Source: Yamagishiella unicocca
Taxonomy: Eukaryota > Chlorophyta > Chlorophyceae > Chlamydomonadales > Volvocaceae
NCBI GenBank assembly: GCA_003116995.1
Contig: BDSL01000028.1
Span: 124,001-188,000, forward strand
Length of the DNA stretch: 64,000 nucleotides
Direction: 5' to 3'
In this document: positions 24,301-33,889 of the stretch, piece after piece
Layout: every line of letters starts with the position of its first letter
Numbering within the stretch: position 1 is the first letter of the stretch
Translations under genes and position numbers: made by a program
The notes under the pieces: model-generated
Database searches by the model: none
What the model was told of the DNA's origin: nothing
The model's input: only the letters and a program-made list of their open reading frames with translations

Positions 24301-25690
24301 CAGTCGAAATGGTTCGGCAACGTGCATGGACGCGAGAGAGCAGTCCGATTGTGTCCCTCAAAGCCCCCCTAACTCCCCACCGCCACCGCCACCACCGCCG
24401 CCACCGCCTTCATCGCCTCCACCCCCGCCCAGACCGTCACCTCGTCCGCCGCCCCAACCCTTCCCATCACCACCACCGCCAAAGCCAAATCCACCACCAC
24501 CACCTCCCCCGGAACCTGCTCGGTTGCAGACTTGCGTCCAAATGTCGTATACGGGTAAAGAGGGGTCGGGTGTCAGAAATTTCTGTACTGCGCTTAACAA
24601 TGCCGCTCGGGATAAAGTGAAGACCGTGGCTGATGGATACAAGGTTACTCTTGGACCATGGTTCCCCCCGTCTTGCACCGACAACAGCTTAATTTCGGTG
24701 TGCACCAGTGTCTTGGCCAGCCAGCAACCCCTCCTGAGCAAGGTTATGGCAGAGGCACTTCCCCAAACCTTTGATTCCATTTTTGACGTCACAAGCAAAA
24801 GTAGTGGAGGATGTGCAGCTTATTCCCCGACATCTCAGGTTGCGAATTATAATCTTCGAGCAACCTCAACGGATCGAGCAACCACAACGCTGGCGACTTT
24901 CTCGTGCGCTATGCGCCCATCGCCCTACATCTTCCCTTCCAGTTCATGTACAACGAATATTACCAATGGCCGTTTTAAGATTCGGGCCGCGCAGGTAGGT
25001 ATGGGTCTAAATGCCTGAGGCGTTAATGTTCAGGCATGGGTGTGAGGCCAACCAACTAGCTTTAGTTTGCCCACGGTCTTCCCCCCTGACAGTGGACGAA
25101 GTACTGCACGTACACCGACGAGTGTGAACCAATTTTCCCTCCTTTGTTCCCAGGTTGAGGTAGTCGACGGGAAGTCCATGTACTGCTTCGGCATTGGCAT
25201 GAATAACCCAGCGCCCAATGTGCCCTCGGTAAGTGGTCGCTGTGTCAAGAGGGAAGTCTAAGCCAATGCGCATCCTGTGACTGCGTACTCCTGGCCTGGC
25301 CCTGCTTCCGATTACCACTGAAAGTTGTTGCGTGTGCATACGTTGCAGGAGTGCAACACCGACCGCATCAGCGAAGTTTCGTTCTTTGTTAAGGGCGTAC
25401 AGCGCAGCAGCCTGCGCAATATTTACTTACGAGGCCCTAGCGACCAGAGGCGAGGGACAAGTGATGACAGCTTCTGGCCGCAGCCGAACACGCTCTCGGT
25501 GCGGCCTGTCGACTGGACGGCGGACTTGCTACAACTCCTCATCGCCCGGAAAAAAGGCATGGTGTGCCTAGACCTATCCACAGGCGCAGCAGCCATCCGG
25601 GACTTCTGCATTTCTCGTAACAACACATGTCTGGTTAGCATAACGTACTCAGACAAGTGCTGCCAAGTGGAGTCGGTTGTCCTGCCGTAG
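21317..25690 (+). CDS. Pherophorin copy 3, full length (1026 aa)
   Basis: Exons: 21317-21393, 21516-21703, 22421-23411, 23587-24994, 25154-25228, 25349-25690. All splice sites and phases match copy 2. The architecture is the same: signal peptide, N-terminal pherophorin domain, then three Cys modules separated by Pro-rich linkers, and a C-terminal half domain. Differences from copy 2 are scattered substitutions and a linker three codons shorter in exon 4. One change at the exon 3/4 junction replaces Gly by Trp in the linker (CTT TG joined to G). It is the array copy nearest the intact FTSZ1 gene, with which it is convergent. It encodes a secreted ECM/cell-wall glycoprotein, and its role relative to the other copies is unknown. 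Confidence 0.9.
21781..21907 (+). repeat. 19-bp G-rich minisatellite, 7 units (pherophorin copy 3 intron 2)
   Basis: Unit CTGGGTTGGGGGAGGAGGG repeats every 19 bp from 21781. One unit reads CTGGATTGG. Two copies of motif B follow (about 21908-22035). Confidence 0.9.
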
Positions 25691-27203
25691 GCATGAAGAT
25701 TTGCAAAGTACCGACGAAAACCCATACATACAATGATGGCATAGAAGCGTTGTCAAGCGTGCGGCTAATCATGCCTTTGTGGGCGCGCCCAATTCGGCAT
25801 TTACTGCAGTTGGGAAGGCCTTATTGTTTGTAGTTGGGAAGTCAAAGCTGCTGCGTCAGCCTGTGTGGATGCGCTACTGCTACTGGATGGGCTGTGGTAG
25901 GCCCCCTTGCCAAGTGCGCTTGATCATGTCCGGCCATTTCGTCTTCTGGGTGCCGCCCCATCAGGAACACGCATGATTTGGGTTGCATACTCACAGCGGC
26001 GCTGGCGTCCAGGCACACAATAGGACGTTGATGCGGATCGCTGGTTGGGGTCGCAACATACGCGCTGGGATGTTTCTTCTTGCTGTATGTGAGGGAGTGC
26101 GTTTGATGTTTTTCAGTGTTTTGCGGTGGTCGGCCTTCGAGGTAGGAACGCATGTGAAGTGGGCGCGGAGGATGCGGCGCTGCACGCGCGGTTTGCCCTG
26201 CTTCGCCTACCCTGATTTCTAGTGTATGGAGAATTTCTGCATATGTTGCAGGCGTTCTTACTAAGAGAAATCGCTGAATCGTCGTCATTTATGTCACCAA
26301 CACGTTCCACATCTAGTGAACACTTTGTGAGCGCACACTGCGCGTCTTTTTTTGGTGCAATGAGCCCGAAACGTTTGCTGGCCATGTCGTCCCAGGCAAT
26401 GAGGCACGCCTGCATGTCGAAGGGGACTGGGTGGAGTTTCTCCTGCCAGCGAGGCATGTAAATCAGACAATTCTTCGATACATGGTTTTTTGCCACTAAG
26501 TTAGACCAATGCCAAATCTCCGAGGTTGCAAGCTCCTGTACTAACCCTAATGGTGCCGGGCCAGGACGGCAGTGGGGGCTCTAACCGACCTCCTCACGAC
26601 TTCGACACAGCGATAGCCAAAGCGGTGCCAATTTGGTGGCGGTTTATGAATGTGTGAGATGGGAATTGCTTGAATTTCAGTGAGATGCCAAACTATATTG
26701 CTAACCATCAGAGGGACAGTTTTGTCGTTCTTTCTGGTATTACAGCATTCAGGTACACAACTATGTTCATATTCTCCGACCTACTGGAAGCTGAATATAT
26801 GCGTCAAGGTGGGTATCGAAGGGGTTACTTCTACCCAAATTGAGATTACTCATCAGGGTCAACATCTGTGGGTCCGAGCCCATTGTTAATGACCATCTTG
26901 CACGAGCGCGCGAAGCGACCTGCCCTACGCCACACATGTACCTTATCCAAACGCCTGCCAACGGAACCGACCAGTCGTCCACCCAGTCTAGGTTACCGTT
27001 GCCTAAGATGTTCGCTCACAACGCTACTCCTGCCCCCCTTGAGTCCCATGGTCACGCTACCAATGGTCAACGCAAACTAACCGCGAAGTCAGGTACGGAA
27101 ACGGCCACCAATTAAATGCATTGTCTCCAGAGTCAAGCCATGTGTCCTATATTTTTAGACTGCGCATGCGTGGACCCGTACTCCGCGTCATGCCCGGTCA
27201 GCT
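25691..27203. other. Spacer D1 between convergent pherophorin copy 3 and FTSZ1
   Basis: Same spacer family as 254-1865, with about 75 bp missing near 26270 compared with units B and C. It must contain the 3' UTRs of both genes. TTACA at 26740 (TGTAA on the minus strand) is a possible FTSZ1 poly(A) signal. Confidence 0.6.
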
Positions 27204-30200
27204 TCATAGGATGCTGCGGCCCAGGAAGTCGAGCTTTGCCCGATTGGGTCGGCTCCAAGGTGCTGGGCTCGCAGGAGGAGGCGACGGCTGCACGGGCGCC
27301 GGAGCGGGCGTGGGCGGTGCCATCTGGCTCATGTTACTCCCCCCAGGAGGCACCTGCACAGAGCACCGGTAGGGAGTCGACTCACCAAGCGAGCGAGCAA
27401 TCAGCTGCCGTTCCGCGCAAACACGAACCCATCCTTTTAATAACGAAGACATCTCGACAATGCCCAATAGCCGCAGACCAGGACCCGGAGGCATGTGTAG
27501 CGATGGCAGCGATGTGCGATTGCACCCTCACCTTGACGCCCGTGGCGGGTGCCGAGGGGGAGCCACCGATGGCAGCAGCTGCAGCCTGGTGAGCAGCGCG
27601 ACGCTGTTGCCGAGCCTGCAGCAAGAAGCGCGCAGGAACATAAAAAGGACAAGTGACGATCAAAATGACGCATGTGGTAAAGCACATGGGATGTACTGGA
27701 GACGAGACATATTTGATTGCTCTGGAGCTTAGCTTGTGACCCGGCAATGATCGTCCTCTAGCCCAGCCACATCGCCCTCGGCTCACCTGCTGCTGCGACG
27801 CGCTTCCACCGCTGAGCAGCTCATTCTCATATGTGGGCGCAAAGCCAGTCGCGATTATGGTCACGTGCAGCTCACCGTCGTACTGCTCGTCCACGACTGC
27901 AGTACACGGGCATGCGACGAAAACGTTTGTAGTAGTGCTTGTGGACGCACTCATTACAGTTGTTACCGGACCTGCACAACGCCCAATCGTCGACCAACCC
28001 TGGCAACGCGCGCAGACCCACCCGCGCCGAAGATGATGTTGCAAGATGGGTCCGCGAGCGCGGTCACCACCTCGGATACGCGGTTCACCTCCGCTAGGGT
28101 GAGGTCGCGACCGCCAGTGATGTTGTAAACAATGCCAGTCGCCTTCTCGATGCTTCGCTGGATGAGCGGGGCCGACGTGGCGGCCATGGCCGCCTGCTCC
28201 GCGCGGTCAGGTCCCCCAGGCGCCGCGGTGGCCGTCGAGGCTGCGCCCACACCTAGCATGGCGGTGCCTGCGTAAAACCGGGGCCGAGCCACGAGTGGCC
28301 AGTTCCTCAGCTAACTCCAATTCAGTAATGGGTGCTCTTCATGCGTACGGGTGCGACAGAAGAGATGAGGGGCTGCGGACTTGACATGGCAAGTGTTGCG
28401 ACATGTTCATGAAAATGACAACTTCCGGGACACGTCACTTCTTCCATCAGTTCGGAAACCAGATATGGGTAACTAGGGGTCCGCTTAGGGGACTCACCGC
28501 TGTTGGACATGATAGCCTTGACATCAGCGAAGTCGACGTTGATGAGACCGGGGACGGTGATGATGTCAGAAATACCCTGCAGTATGGGGCGCCAGCGAGG
28601 GTGATCAGCGGCGACGGGTGTAGTTTGGCACCGAAGGTACAATAAATACAGTTCGAGTCCACGGCACTTCCCTGAAGCGGCTGTCACATGCGAGTCATGA
28701 ATACATATGATGAAGGTTTCAGCTCGAGTGCATTACTTATCTAAACCAAGGAGAGCATAAGGACAGCTGCGATCATCACACGACAACACACCTGCACTCC
28801 CTGGCGAAGCACGTCATCAGCCAGCGCAAAGGCGTCCTGAAGCGCAGTGCTCGCGGACGCGACATCCAGCAGCCTGTAACCAGAAGCCGAACCGGCCGGC
28901 AGTGGTGGAGAATGTGAGGCCTGTCAATCCGGCCTGGACTGAAAGTTAGGCCAGAGCCCACATGAACTCGTACCCGTACGACAGTCTCGTACAGTGCGCA
29001 CCTGTCGTTCGGGATCACAATTACGCTGTCCACAGCGGCCCGAAGCCCCTCGATGCCCTCGAGCGCCTGGCCAGCTCGCCGCCGCCCCTCGAAGTTGAAC
29101 GGATACGTCACCACACCCACCGTCAGGATACCTGGAGCGACAACGATATTCCGGGCAAGGTGGCTGGGAGGTGACAATGACATGCCTGGAACGTGTGGCA
29201 ACGGCCCAATACAGATACAAATGTGTGAAATGAGGAGTCGCGAGTCCGCGAGCACCAGCGGAGACCGGCCCCGATGTCACATCCTGCCCTGCCGGTCGAG
29301 CCGTACATCAAGAGACTCACCGAGCTCCTTCGAGATACGAGCCACGACGGGGGCGGCTCCAGTGCCGGTGCCGCCGCCCATTCCCGCCGTGATGAAGACG
29401 AGGTCAGCACCCTGGCATTCGTGACGGCAAGCGGAGGCAGGCACAGGGCAGATACTTGATGGCTCAAAAAGGACCAGGGTCCGTAACTACATTAGGTTTG
29501 CGTAGCCACCCAGGTCAGCGTGCAGGACCCGGCTGCTGCACCACGCGTGCCCCGCACCTGCACCATTCGCCGCAGGGCCTCCTCGCTCTCCAGGGCCGCC
29601 TGTCGACCCAGCTCCGGGTTCCCTCCGCAGCCCAAGCCGCGAGTCAGCTCCGTGCCGATCTGCACTTTATTGAGGGCCTGGTGGGCCGCCAGTGCCTGAG
29701 CGTCCGTGTTGATGGCCCAGAACTCGACGCCCTGGGCAAGGAAGGAAGGAAAGCAAGCGACAGGCAGGCGATAAAGCGACAGGCAGGTGATTAAGCGACA
29801 GGCAGGTGATTAAGCGACAGGCAGGCGATTAAGCGACAGGCAGGCGATTAAGCGACGGGCAGGTGATGGAGCGGAGGTGACTAGGTGACTGGTGTAGACA
29901 GCTGCAGGGGGGATAGGCAGGTGCGTAGGCAGCTGGCAAGTGCAGCGAAGGTGGGCCAAAGGGAAGCTGCAGGTTCAACAACGCGCCTGAAGGCCACTGC
30001 TAATCATTCGGTTGAGAGCGTTGCCGCCACCGCCGCCCACGCCGATGACCTTGATGCGAGCGTCGCCGCCAAACGGCGTGTATCTGTGTAGGGAATTGGC
30101 CGGGCAATCTTCGGTTACCTAGCGAATGGCGGGGAACTGACAAAACACACTAAGGAACGGATGTCCTGCGGCGACCTCCTAGCCGTTGGACTTGTTAGGT

Positions 30201-30677
30201 CTCATTGATGGTATTTCGCTAGCGTCTCATCTGGAGGGCTTGGAATCACATGGAGCTCTCACCAGGAAAGTGCTCAGGAGACGCCCTCTACAGCATTAGG
30301 ATGGATGGAATTACATGTTCAAAAGTTGGCCCTGGTCAGCTCTGATTGACCGGGTTTGTTGTTTCGAACATTGGTATCTCGTGGCCCCCGGGGACAAGGT
30401 AGCATCAGGTAGGACTGGACCGACCCTGGCCAGATCATGGCACTCACCCCGTGCTGGCAACGACCATAAAATCTCGACCAGGGCGCCTCCGGGATGGTGC
30501 GACATGTGGATGAGCGAAGAGCCGCGCCTGATTGCTTGAAGACGTCGCGAGCATCGGGCATGGGACGGCGCCATTGTGCTGTGGAGCCGACACAGGCCGA
30601 AGATATGGTACTTGCGCTGTTGTAGGGCAGCTGTTACAAGCCGCACGCTTGCTGAAGAGGGAGCCGGAAGCCAGCAT
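27204..30677 (-). CDS. FTSZ1: Plastid-division GTPase FtsZ1 (490 aa)
   Basis: Eleven exons (minus; high to low coordinate): 30677-30448, 30083-29987, 29731-29558, 29411-29321, 29131-29002, 28873-28792, 28576-28498, 28267-28022, 27896-27787, 27615-27532, 27353-27204. The sum closes in frame. Exon 1 is a typical plastid transit peptide rich in Ser, Ala and Arg. Residues 88-113 hold the nucleotide-binding [13 protein letters not shown] region, and the tubulin/FtsZ signature [12 protein letters not shown] is at about 177-188. [32 protein letters not shown] and the C-terminal IIATGF follow. It is FtsZ1-like rather than FtsZ2-like ([24 protein letters not shown]). It polymerises into the stromal Z ring for chloroplast division. 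The tail is Pro-rich and ends LDFLGRSIL. Intron 2 seems to use a GC donor at 29986. Exons 9-11 are copied three times in the array to the left. Confidence 0.93.
29755..29868 (-). repeat. 19-bp minisatellite in FTSZ1 intron 2, 6 units
   Basis: AAGCGACAGGCAGGYGATT (plus-strand reading) starts at 29755, 29774, 29793, 29812, 29831 and 29850. It fills much of the intron that has the apparent GC donor. Confidence 0.9.
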
Positions 30678-30827
30678 TCTCGGACCGTGTCGCTTCCTTA
30701 GCCTGCAGCATCATCACGAAAGCGGCATTGAATTGGCTGACCGATATGCCCAAGCCGAGTGAAATGGAGTACTGATTGACAGTGAGTTAGAAGGAAAACC
30801 GCTGCTCGGGCGCGAGAGCACGGCACA
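30678..30827. promoter_or_regulatory. FTSZ1 5' region
   Basis: This holds the FTSZ1 leader and proximal promoter (minus strand). If the open frame at 30828 is a gene, this is a divergent promoter. No clear TATA box seen. Confidence 0.35.
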
Positions 30828-31883
30828 ATGCCAAGGCCACAGCTTTTCAGACCGGCTGGCATAACCGATGCGACATCATCTGCTAGAGCGAGCTTGGCAT
30901 GTATGAGATGCCACTACTTGGCAAGAGAAGTAAGTACCAGACTGTGGGCGCGCATTATGAATGCGCCATTCTGTCACAAAACTCACCGCAACCGTAGTGG
31001 AAGCTGCTCAGCGTCAAGGCGGGGTGTAATTACTTCGAAAGTGCAAATGAGTACATTGAAGGGCAGCGATAAGTGCGGGGTAGGTGCTAGCGCTGCGACT
31101 TTGGCTCGAATTTGTCCCGCCAAAACGACTGGCTCCGTAACCATGTCGTGTACAAACGCCCACAATTTGCGACGCAAAGTTTTGCGAATGCAATCTAAGT
31201 GTAATATGAAGCTTTCTGAAGTTATTACTTCATGCATCAACTTACTCCTTCAGCGGCATCGGAGCCAAATAGCTCAGACTAGGACGGACGTGCGAACAAA
31301 ATGTTATCCCCTAACTAGTAGAACCTCAGGCACCGCAGTAAACGCCCGTGATTGTTGGCCCCTAGCTCTTTACGCGCTAACGTGTCCACGCTTGTGCTGT
31401 AACACAGTATGGACACTTCATTGCTTTTCGAACTCTTACCTCGTACCTGCATACGCTGCGGTCTATTCCCACCTTTCCAGGCCTTGTCATCGTTTGCTGG
31501 ACCCCAGCCTTCATTTGCTGCGGGCACTTGGAATCCAAGTTGCGCTGTGGAAGTCGGACAACTTCTATCGAAACCTGAACCCACAGGGCGTGCAGAGTGC
31601 CCAGTTTGCCCTCGTTATGTCCTTCATCCATTGCCAGACTGACCGAATAATGCGGTATTCAGACTGTGAGCGATGTAAGACTAATGTCACAACTCATAGC
31701 ACACGCAAACAGAAGCTGGCCAGTCCTGCATCAGCAGCCCATCCTCATGACCTTTCAGCAGTTCCCAAATACACGGCTGGCAGGGCAGGGGTGAGGGGAG
31801 GGGTGCAACGTGCAAGAAGAACTAGCTGCCAAACAAAAAGACATGTCGCAGATTTTGAAGTAGGCGGCCAGGTAAGCGTATGA
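30828..31883 (+). CDS. Long open frame, 351 codons, unrecognised
   Basis: ATG at 30828 to TGA at 31881-31883 with no break. The translation is rich in Cys, Arg, Ser, Thr and His and has no motif I recognise, no signal peptide and no obvious transmembrane helix. Composition resembles non-coding DNA more than the codon-biased genes around it. A possible donor (CAG/GTAAGC) sits just before the stop at 31872, so it could be part of a spliced gene. It may also be chance. Two shorter antisense frames overlap it. Confidence 0.2.
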   Translation: MPRPQLFRPAGITDATSSARASLACMRCHYLAREVSTRLWARIMNAPFCHKTHRNRSGSCSASRRGVITSKVQMSTLKGSDKCGVGASAATLARICPAKTTGSVTMSCTNAHNLRRKVLRMQSKCNMKLSEVITSCINLLLQRHRSQIAQTRTDVRTKCYPLTSRTSGTAVNARDCWPLALYALTCPRLCCNTVWTLHCFSNSYLVPAYAAVYSHLSRPCHRLLDPSLHLLRALGIQVALWKSDNFYRNLNPQGVQSAQFALVMSFIHCQTDRIMRYSDCERCKTNVTTHSTRKQKLASPASAAHPHDLSAVPKYTAGRAGVRGGVQRARRTSCQTKRHVADFEVGGQVSV

Positions 31884-32756
31884 GGAGCATTTGACATGCC
31901 GTTGCCTTCACCGCCCTGCCAACTGTAAGTCCCTACCGAGTAGGAAGGGACTAGTACGGGGTTCAGCCTATGAGCTGTGCGCCAACTGACAGAGGCGGGC
32001 CCGAGCGTGGGGAATACCTGCGTGTCAGGACCTGTCAGGCTGTCGACAAGGTTGGTGTGTGTATGTGTGAGGTTACGTGCAATGAAGCTGATAGCAGTTC
32101 AAAAAAAGGTATGATCGTGCTAACGCGATAAGTGGACATACCTCCTAGAATGTTGTACATGTAACGCCGGACGTGGGACCCAGCAGTGTGAAGTGCCTAG
32201 TGTGGAATTCGGGACCTGGCAGTAACCGGCAGTGTGCGGTACCTAGTGTGGAGAGCCGTGCAGACCGAAAGTGTCAGGGCGAAAGGCAACGCGGCAATGC
32301 AAGCACGCATGGACGGCCGTAGATACGCAATCGAGGATGCGCTCTGTTTGTAATTATGTCGCACTTTTAAAACTAACGTGCACGAGCTTTACACCGGCCG
32401 TCATCTCCGCAACCAGACCTCGAGGAGGGTCCTAGACCTCGATAGCACTGCGATGCGACAGGCTGTAAAGTGGATTGGGACAGCTAGCAGCTTTAGCCTC
32501 CAAAAGTCGAAAGGATGCCTATACCTACGCAATCCGTAGTGTTTGTGTCATTTTCTGCCGACCTAGGGCAACGCACGAACGAGCTGAACTTCAGAGCCTG
32601 GTCTTAGGCCTCAGCACATCGCGGATGGTACCCTGAACGGACAAAATAACATTGGTAGGCGTCAAATGGATTGTTGCGGACCGTCCATGTCGCGCTTGCC
32701 AGCACGCCCCATGGGTCCCGACAGAAACTCATCAACTTCTCGCTGAATGGCGAAAT
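31884..32756. other. Intergenic, nothing recognised
   Basis: No conserved frame or RNA gene seen. A near-repeat occurs at 32183-32200 and 32233-32250 (GTGTGAAGTGCCTAGTGTGG and a CAGTGTGCGGTACCTAGTGT variant). Confidence 0.5.
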
Positions 32757-32763
32757 TATAAAA
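32757..32763 (+). promoter_or_regulatory. Possible TATA box
   Basis: TATAAAA, 231 bp upstream of the ATG at 32988. No other support. Confidence 0.3.
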
Positions 32764-32987
32764 GCATATGACGTAAAGACATTTTTGTTTTGTTCTAAAT
32801 GGTAGCTTGTTTGTGTTGTATGATGTATCGGTACGGCGAGGAAATCGAGATGGGCGATTCGCTCTGCGAGACTAACAGTGTTTAAGCGCTCTCGGAATCC
32901 ACATTCATAGTATATCGTGATATTCCTGACCGTGCGATAAGATTTAGTTCGTCTGAAGTCACTGTTGGAGCAGTCGAGACACGCGAA

Positions 32988-33889
32988 ATGGCGACTATGC
33001 TTGTTAACTCCTTTTCCGCAAGCGCTACTCCGCGCCAATGTGCGCGTCGCACTGCTCGAAGTGCGCTTGTTCGTCCTGCACCTGTGAGGTACCGGGCTGC
33101 AGCAAAGGCGCGCATGGTCGTCCGTGCGGAGCTGCAAGACCCGCTCCGCAACGTACAAGCTGCCGTTAATTCCTTCTTGCGGGTATGGACGTTTGAATTA
33201 GAAAACGCGGCAGTTGGCTGAAGGCGCGCTAACACCTTGTCACCGTCCATGCCGCTGACGGAACCGTGTTCACTCGGCACTTGTTTGCGCACGCAGCGTT
33301 ACGACATCCTATCAACGGGGATTGGGGCGATGATCGTCACAAGCTACTGTGTTTACGCCCACGGCCAGGACCCTTTCACCGCGCTGGGCATCACGTTCAC
33401 CGCCACTGTCGTTGCCCTGGTACGTGAGGGACTCGCATCGAAGACGCTTGCTCTTTTTACATGTGACACAATTTCGGCAGTTGAATATAGCTTTATGGAT
33501 GTCGAGCTGTAAGGCCCTGCCTGATTTCAAGGGTTTTAGACTAATACCCATGTGGCCGCACCGACCATAGAGACTGGAAATTGCCTTGCCTCGCTACCAA
33601 TACAACGTGAACGTCAAAAATAGGCGGGATATTTTGTTGCATTGGCATGCGTGTTGTTGCGTCGTATAGTACGTGTCGTTTAGGCACAGTGGCCAATATG
33701 GGCTATATGCGCTGTAACAAGTATAATGTAAGGCGTCCTGCGCCCTGACCCGTGAAAATTTTCGGTTTCGTGCTCTGGTTAGTGCTTCGACCAGTACCCG
33801 ACCTGTATCGGGCGGCTCTGATTCCCTGTTGTTCCCCATAACCTCTTCTTTTACAGGTGGCAAACGAAGTCCTTTTCTCTGATCACTGA
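32988..33889 (+). CDS. Small plastid-targeted membrane protein (116 aa), unknown function
   Basis: Exons: 32988-33182, 33297-33419, 33857-33889. All junctions are phase 0 with clear GT-AG borders. Residues 1 to about 48 look like an algal chloroplast transit peptide (RTARSALVRP, then ARMVVRAE at the likely cleavage site). The mature part is about 68 residues. A short amphipathic start (DPLRNVQAAVNSFLR) is followed by two hydrophobic stretches, ILSTGIGAMIVTSYCVYA and PFTALGITFTATVVALV, and it ends NEVLFSDH. I expect a thylakoid or envelope two-helix protein. Two helices separated by a short polar loop recall small light-harvesting-associated or photosystem-assembly proteins, but no family motif is certain. 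The last exon encodes only ten residues. Confidence 0.75.

Larger units (their letters stand above)
1..27907. repeat. Tandem array of pherophorin + FTSZ1-tail units
   Basis: Four pherophorin stop codons lie at 253, 8015, 16443 and 25690, giving unit lengths of 7762, 8428 and 9247 bp. Every unit has the same order: pherophorin gene (plus), spacer of 1.5-2.4 kb, last exons of FTSZ1 (minus), then a second spacer of about 1.8-2.4 kb that leads into the next pherophorin. The last unit runs into the complete FTSZ1 gene. Sequence identity between units looks very high by eye in coding, intronic and spacer DNA, so the duplications seem recent or homogenised. Unit-length differences come from a domain deletion in copy 1, minisatellite length changes, an insertion in unit C and small indels. 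The left end of the array lies outside the window. Confidence 0.95.

Noticed and set aside
27382..28044. Single 220-codon minus frame as an alternative FtsZ C terminus
   Set aside because: It reads through introns 8, 9 and 10. The spliced model keeps the FtsZ frame, uses clean GT-AG borders and ends in LDFLGRSIL.
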